Below, piece by piece: positions 62,332-64,000 of a stretch of 64,000 nt of DNA; the stretch's first letter is position 1; every line of letters starts with the position of its first letter. Location of the stretch: the NCBI GenBank assembly GCA_016869715.1, contig VGDM01000013.1, forward strand, positions 1-64,000. Direction: 5' to 3'. The notes under the pieces are model-generated. The model did no database searches, was not told the origin of the DNA, and was given only the letters and a program-made list of their open reading frames with translations. The translations under genes were made by a program, and so were the position numbers. Source of the stretch: Alphaproteobacteria bacterium (GTDB taxonomy: Bacteria; Pseudomonadota; Alphaproteobacteria; Acetobacterales; Acetobacteraceae).

Positions 62332-64000
62332 AAACGCGATGATTCGCCCCCGCTCTGTCGCGGTGATTGGCGCATCGGATGACGCCATGCGGATTGGCGG
62401 GCGCCCCATTGCCTATATGCAGAGCCAGGGCTTCCAGGGGCGGCTTTTGCCCGTCAATCCGAATCGCCAAACCGTGCAGGGCCTGCCAGCCTTCGCTTCC
62501 GTCGCCGCCCTGCCCGAAGTGCCGGATGCCGCGATCATCGCCGTGCCGGGCGAAGCCGCGATCCAGGCCATGGATGATCTTGGCGCGCGCGGCTGCAAAT
62601 CCGCCATTGTCTTCACCGCCGGCTTCGCTGAGGTAGATGATGCTGGCGCCGCGATGCAGGATAGACTGGTCGCCGCCGCGCGCCGCCACGGCATGCGCAT
62701 GCTTGGGCCGAATTGCCTTGGCCTGTTCAACTCGGAAATCGGTTTCTATCCGATCTTCTCCCTGTCCTTCGAACAGGGCTGGCCCATTCGCGGCAATATC
62801 GGCATCGCGTCCCAATCTGGCGCCTATGGTACGCATGTTTTCGCCGTGGCACGCCAGCGCGGCCTTGGCACCACGGTTTGCATCACCACCGGCAATGAGG
62901 CTGATGTCTCCTTGGGTGAGGCGATTGGCTGGATGGCGCAGGCGCCGGAAGTGGAAGTGATTTGTGCCTATGCCGAGGGTATTCGTGAAAGTACCGGTTT
63001 CGTCGCCGCCCTTGATCTGGCGCGGCGCAACCGCAAACCCGTGATCATGATGAAGGTCGGCGCCAGCGCTTTGGGTGGTGCGGCGGCGAAATCCCACACT
63101 GCCTCCATCGCGGGCGATGATGCCGTGACACAAGCCGTACTGGATGAATTTGGTGTTTTTCGTGCGCGCACTACGGAAGAGATGCTCGATATCGCCTATG
63201 CGGCATCGCGGCGCATTTATCCGGCCAATAATGCCCTTGGCGTGCTGACAGTCAGCGGCGGCGCCGGTGTACTGATTTCCGATGCGTCGGAAGCCGTTGG
63301 CCTGCCTATGCCGGAAATGCCGCAGGCGTCGCAGGATAAGCTGCGCGGCCTGATCAGCTTCTGCGCCCCGCGCAATCCAGTGGATTGCACCGCGCAAGCG
63401 GTGAACCAGACCGAGCTTTTCGGCGACTTCCTGGAAGCCACCGCAGGTGATGGCGGCTATCCTTCTGTCCTGGTGTTTTTGACACAGACGGGGGGTTCCA
63501 CCTCCATGGCGCCGAAGCTCCGACCCTTCATGCGGGACGCCATCGCCAAGCGGCGTGACCGGCTTTGGGTGCTGTCGGCGATTTGTTCGCGTGAGAAGCT
63601 GCGGGAATATGAAGAAGACGGCTTCATTGTTTTCGAAGACCCGACCCGCGCGGTGAATGCCATTGCGGCGATGGGCCGCTTCGGCGCTTATTTCGCGCGT
63701 CAGGATGCGGGTGCAGCGGGCGCAGTGCCGAATGTGTCCTTGCCCGCACAAACCCCAACGGAAGCCGAAGCCAAGCGCCTTCTGGTCGCGGCTGGCGTTG
63801 CTGCCGTGCCAGAACACGCCTGCACCAGCGCTGAGGAAGCGGTGCGCGCGGCAGACGCGATGGGCTATCCGGTGGTCGCGAAAATCCTCTCACCGGATAT
63901 TCTGCACAAAAGCGAAATCGGTGGCGTTATTTTGAACCTGGGCGATGCCGCTGCGGTACGCAAAGCCCATGCCACGCTGCTTGCGCGCGCCGCGCAATAC
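62312..64000 (+). CDS. acetate--CoA ligase (ADP-forming) family protein, 3' end outside window
   Basis: The frame stays open to the last base, giving 563 residues so far. The CoA-binding domain opens IRPRSVAVIGASDDAMRIGG; MLGPNCLGLFNS near residue 130 follows. The phospho-His region is KSHTASIAGDDAV near 258, and the ATP-grasp part begins LLVAAGVAAVPEH and GYPVVAKILSPDILHKSEIGG near the window end. It makes acyl-CoA with ATP to ADP and Pi, or the reverse. Start is uncertain: ATG 62312 and 62339 both lie in or next to a repeat and lack a good ribosome site. The original start was probably 62170. Confidence 0.88.
   Translation, partial: MRSTHALNAMIRPRSVAVIGASDDAMRIGGRPIAYMQSQGFQGRLLPVNPNRQTVQGLPAFASVAALPEVPDAAIIAVPGEAAIQAMDDLGARGCKSAIVFTAGFAEVDDAGAAMQDRLVAAARRHGMRMLGPNCLGLFNSEIGFYPIFSLSFEQGWPIRGNIGIASQSGAYGTHVFAVARQRGLGTTVCITTGNEADVSLGEAIGWMAQAPEVEVICAYAEGIRESTGFVAALDLARRNRKPVIMMKVGASALGGAAAKSHTASIAGDDAVTQAVLDEFGVFRARTTEEMLDIAYAASRRIYPANNALGVLTVSGGAGVLISDASEAVGLPMPEMPQASQDKLRGLISFCAPRNPVDCTAQAVNQTELFGDFLEATAGDGGYPSVLVFLTQTGGSTSMAPKLRPFMRDAIAKRRDRLWVLSAICSREKLREYEEDGFIVFEDPTRAVNAIAAMGRFGAYFARQDAGAAGAVPNVSLPAQTPTEAEAKRLLVAAGVAAVPEHACTSAEEAVRAADAMGYPVVAKILSPDILHKSEIGGVILNLGDAAAVRKAHATLLARAAQY

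Noticed and set aside
62330-63817. A 495-codon minus-strand open frame
   Set aside because: It is antisense to the acyl-CoA synthetase, which has clear family motifs; the antisense product has none.

Overview
The window looks like the chromosome of a GC-rich alphaproteobacterium, most likely a member of the Acetobacteraceae (roseomonad-like). This is inferred from gene content. The block FYDLN protein-aroA-cmk-rpsA-sppA-ihfB-lapA-pyrF-trpF has the usual alphaproteobacterial order. Small families typical of the class are present (FYDLN/TIGR02300, DUF1491, DUF1674/SdhAF4, RHH_4, RibBA with a degenerate GCHII half). There are three Bug-type solute receptors and a complete tripartite tricarboxylate transporter. 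No database search was possible, so family names come from recognised motifs.

Layout. 1-4521: a small catabolic cluster (dehydrogenase, SDR, truncated amidohydrolase) cut by an IS3-type transposase fragment, then a Bug receptor, a methyltransferase with an in-frame stop, and an ATC-hydrolase-like gene. 4589-7937: ahcY with a palindromic candidate operator, uppP, and a double gamma-glutamylcyclotransferase-like protein. 7953-17645: the housekeeping run aroA-cmk-rpsA, a PIN-toxin locus with a frameshifted antitoxin, then sppA-ihfB-lapA-pyrF-trpF-MFS. 17894-22048: SdhAF4-like protein, htpX, ankyrin protein, a fluoroacetate-dehalogenase-like hydrolase and two damaged genes. 22155-28420: two divergent transcription units, panE-like/creatininase/M20 hydrolase on one side and tctC-tctB-tctA on the other. 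28536-32564: suhB followed by a three-gene envelope motor-like set (OmpA-like, MotA/TolQ-like, long coiled-coil MotB-like). 32591-38881: repeats, small enzymes, a pseudogene split by a repeat, two hydrolase/transport genes, a DnaJ/VWA pair, a malic enzyme stump and tRNA-Leu(GAG). 38912-46728: lipB and a tightly overlapping operon rpiB-glyA-nrdR-ribD-ribE-ribBA-ribH-nusB-thiL. 46735-53034: flavin reductase, EamA transporter, FAD oxidase, class I fumarase and small proteins. 53072-57940: acyl-CoA metabolism (CoA-transferase, acyl-CoA dehydrogenase, Bug receptor, AMP-ligase). 58022-64000: lytic transglycosylase, DsrE, ThiF-like protein, a triply broken MgtC/DUF4010 gene, and the 5' part of an ADP-forming acyl-CoA synthetase that runs off the window.

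Two themes stand out. First, many genes are broken: eight clear cases plus two genes with damaged 5' ends. The lesions are nonsense codons, 1-bp indels, repeat insertions and truncations, all in accessory genes; the housekeeping genes are intact. This pattern fits ongoing gene loss better than random sequencing error, although error cannot be excluded from one sequence. Second, a family of palindromic repeats recurs, built from a 44-bp GCATTTTC...GAAAATGC hairpin and a 40-bp AGAGC...GCTCT hairpin module. It lies at 6.1, 32.6, 34.0-34.2 and 62.2-62.3 kb. One copy splits a gene, one sits at the 5' end of another, and one supplies a stop codon. I found no CRISPR array, prophage or recognisable defence island.
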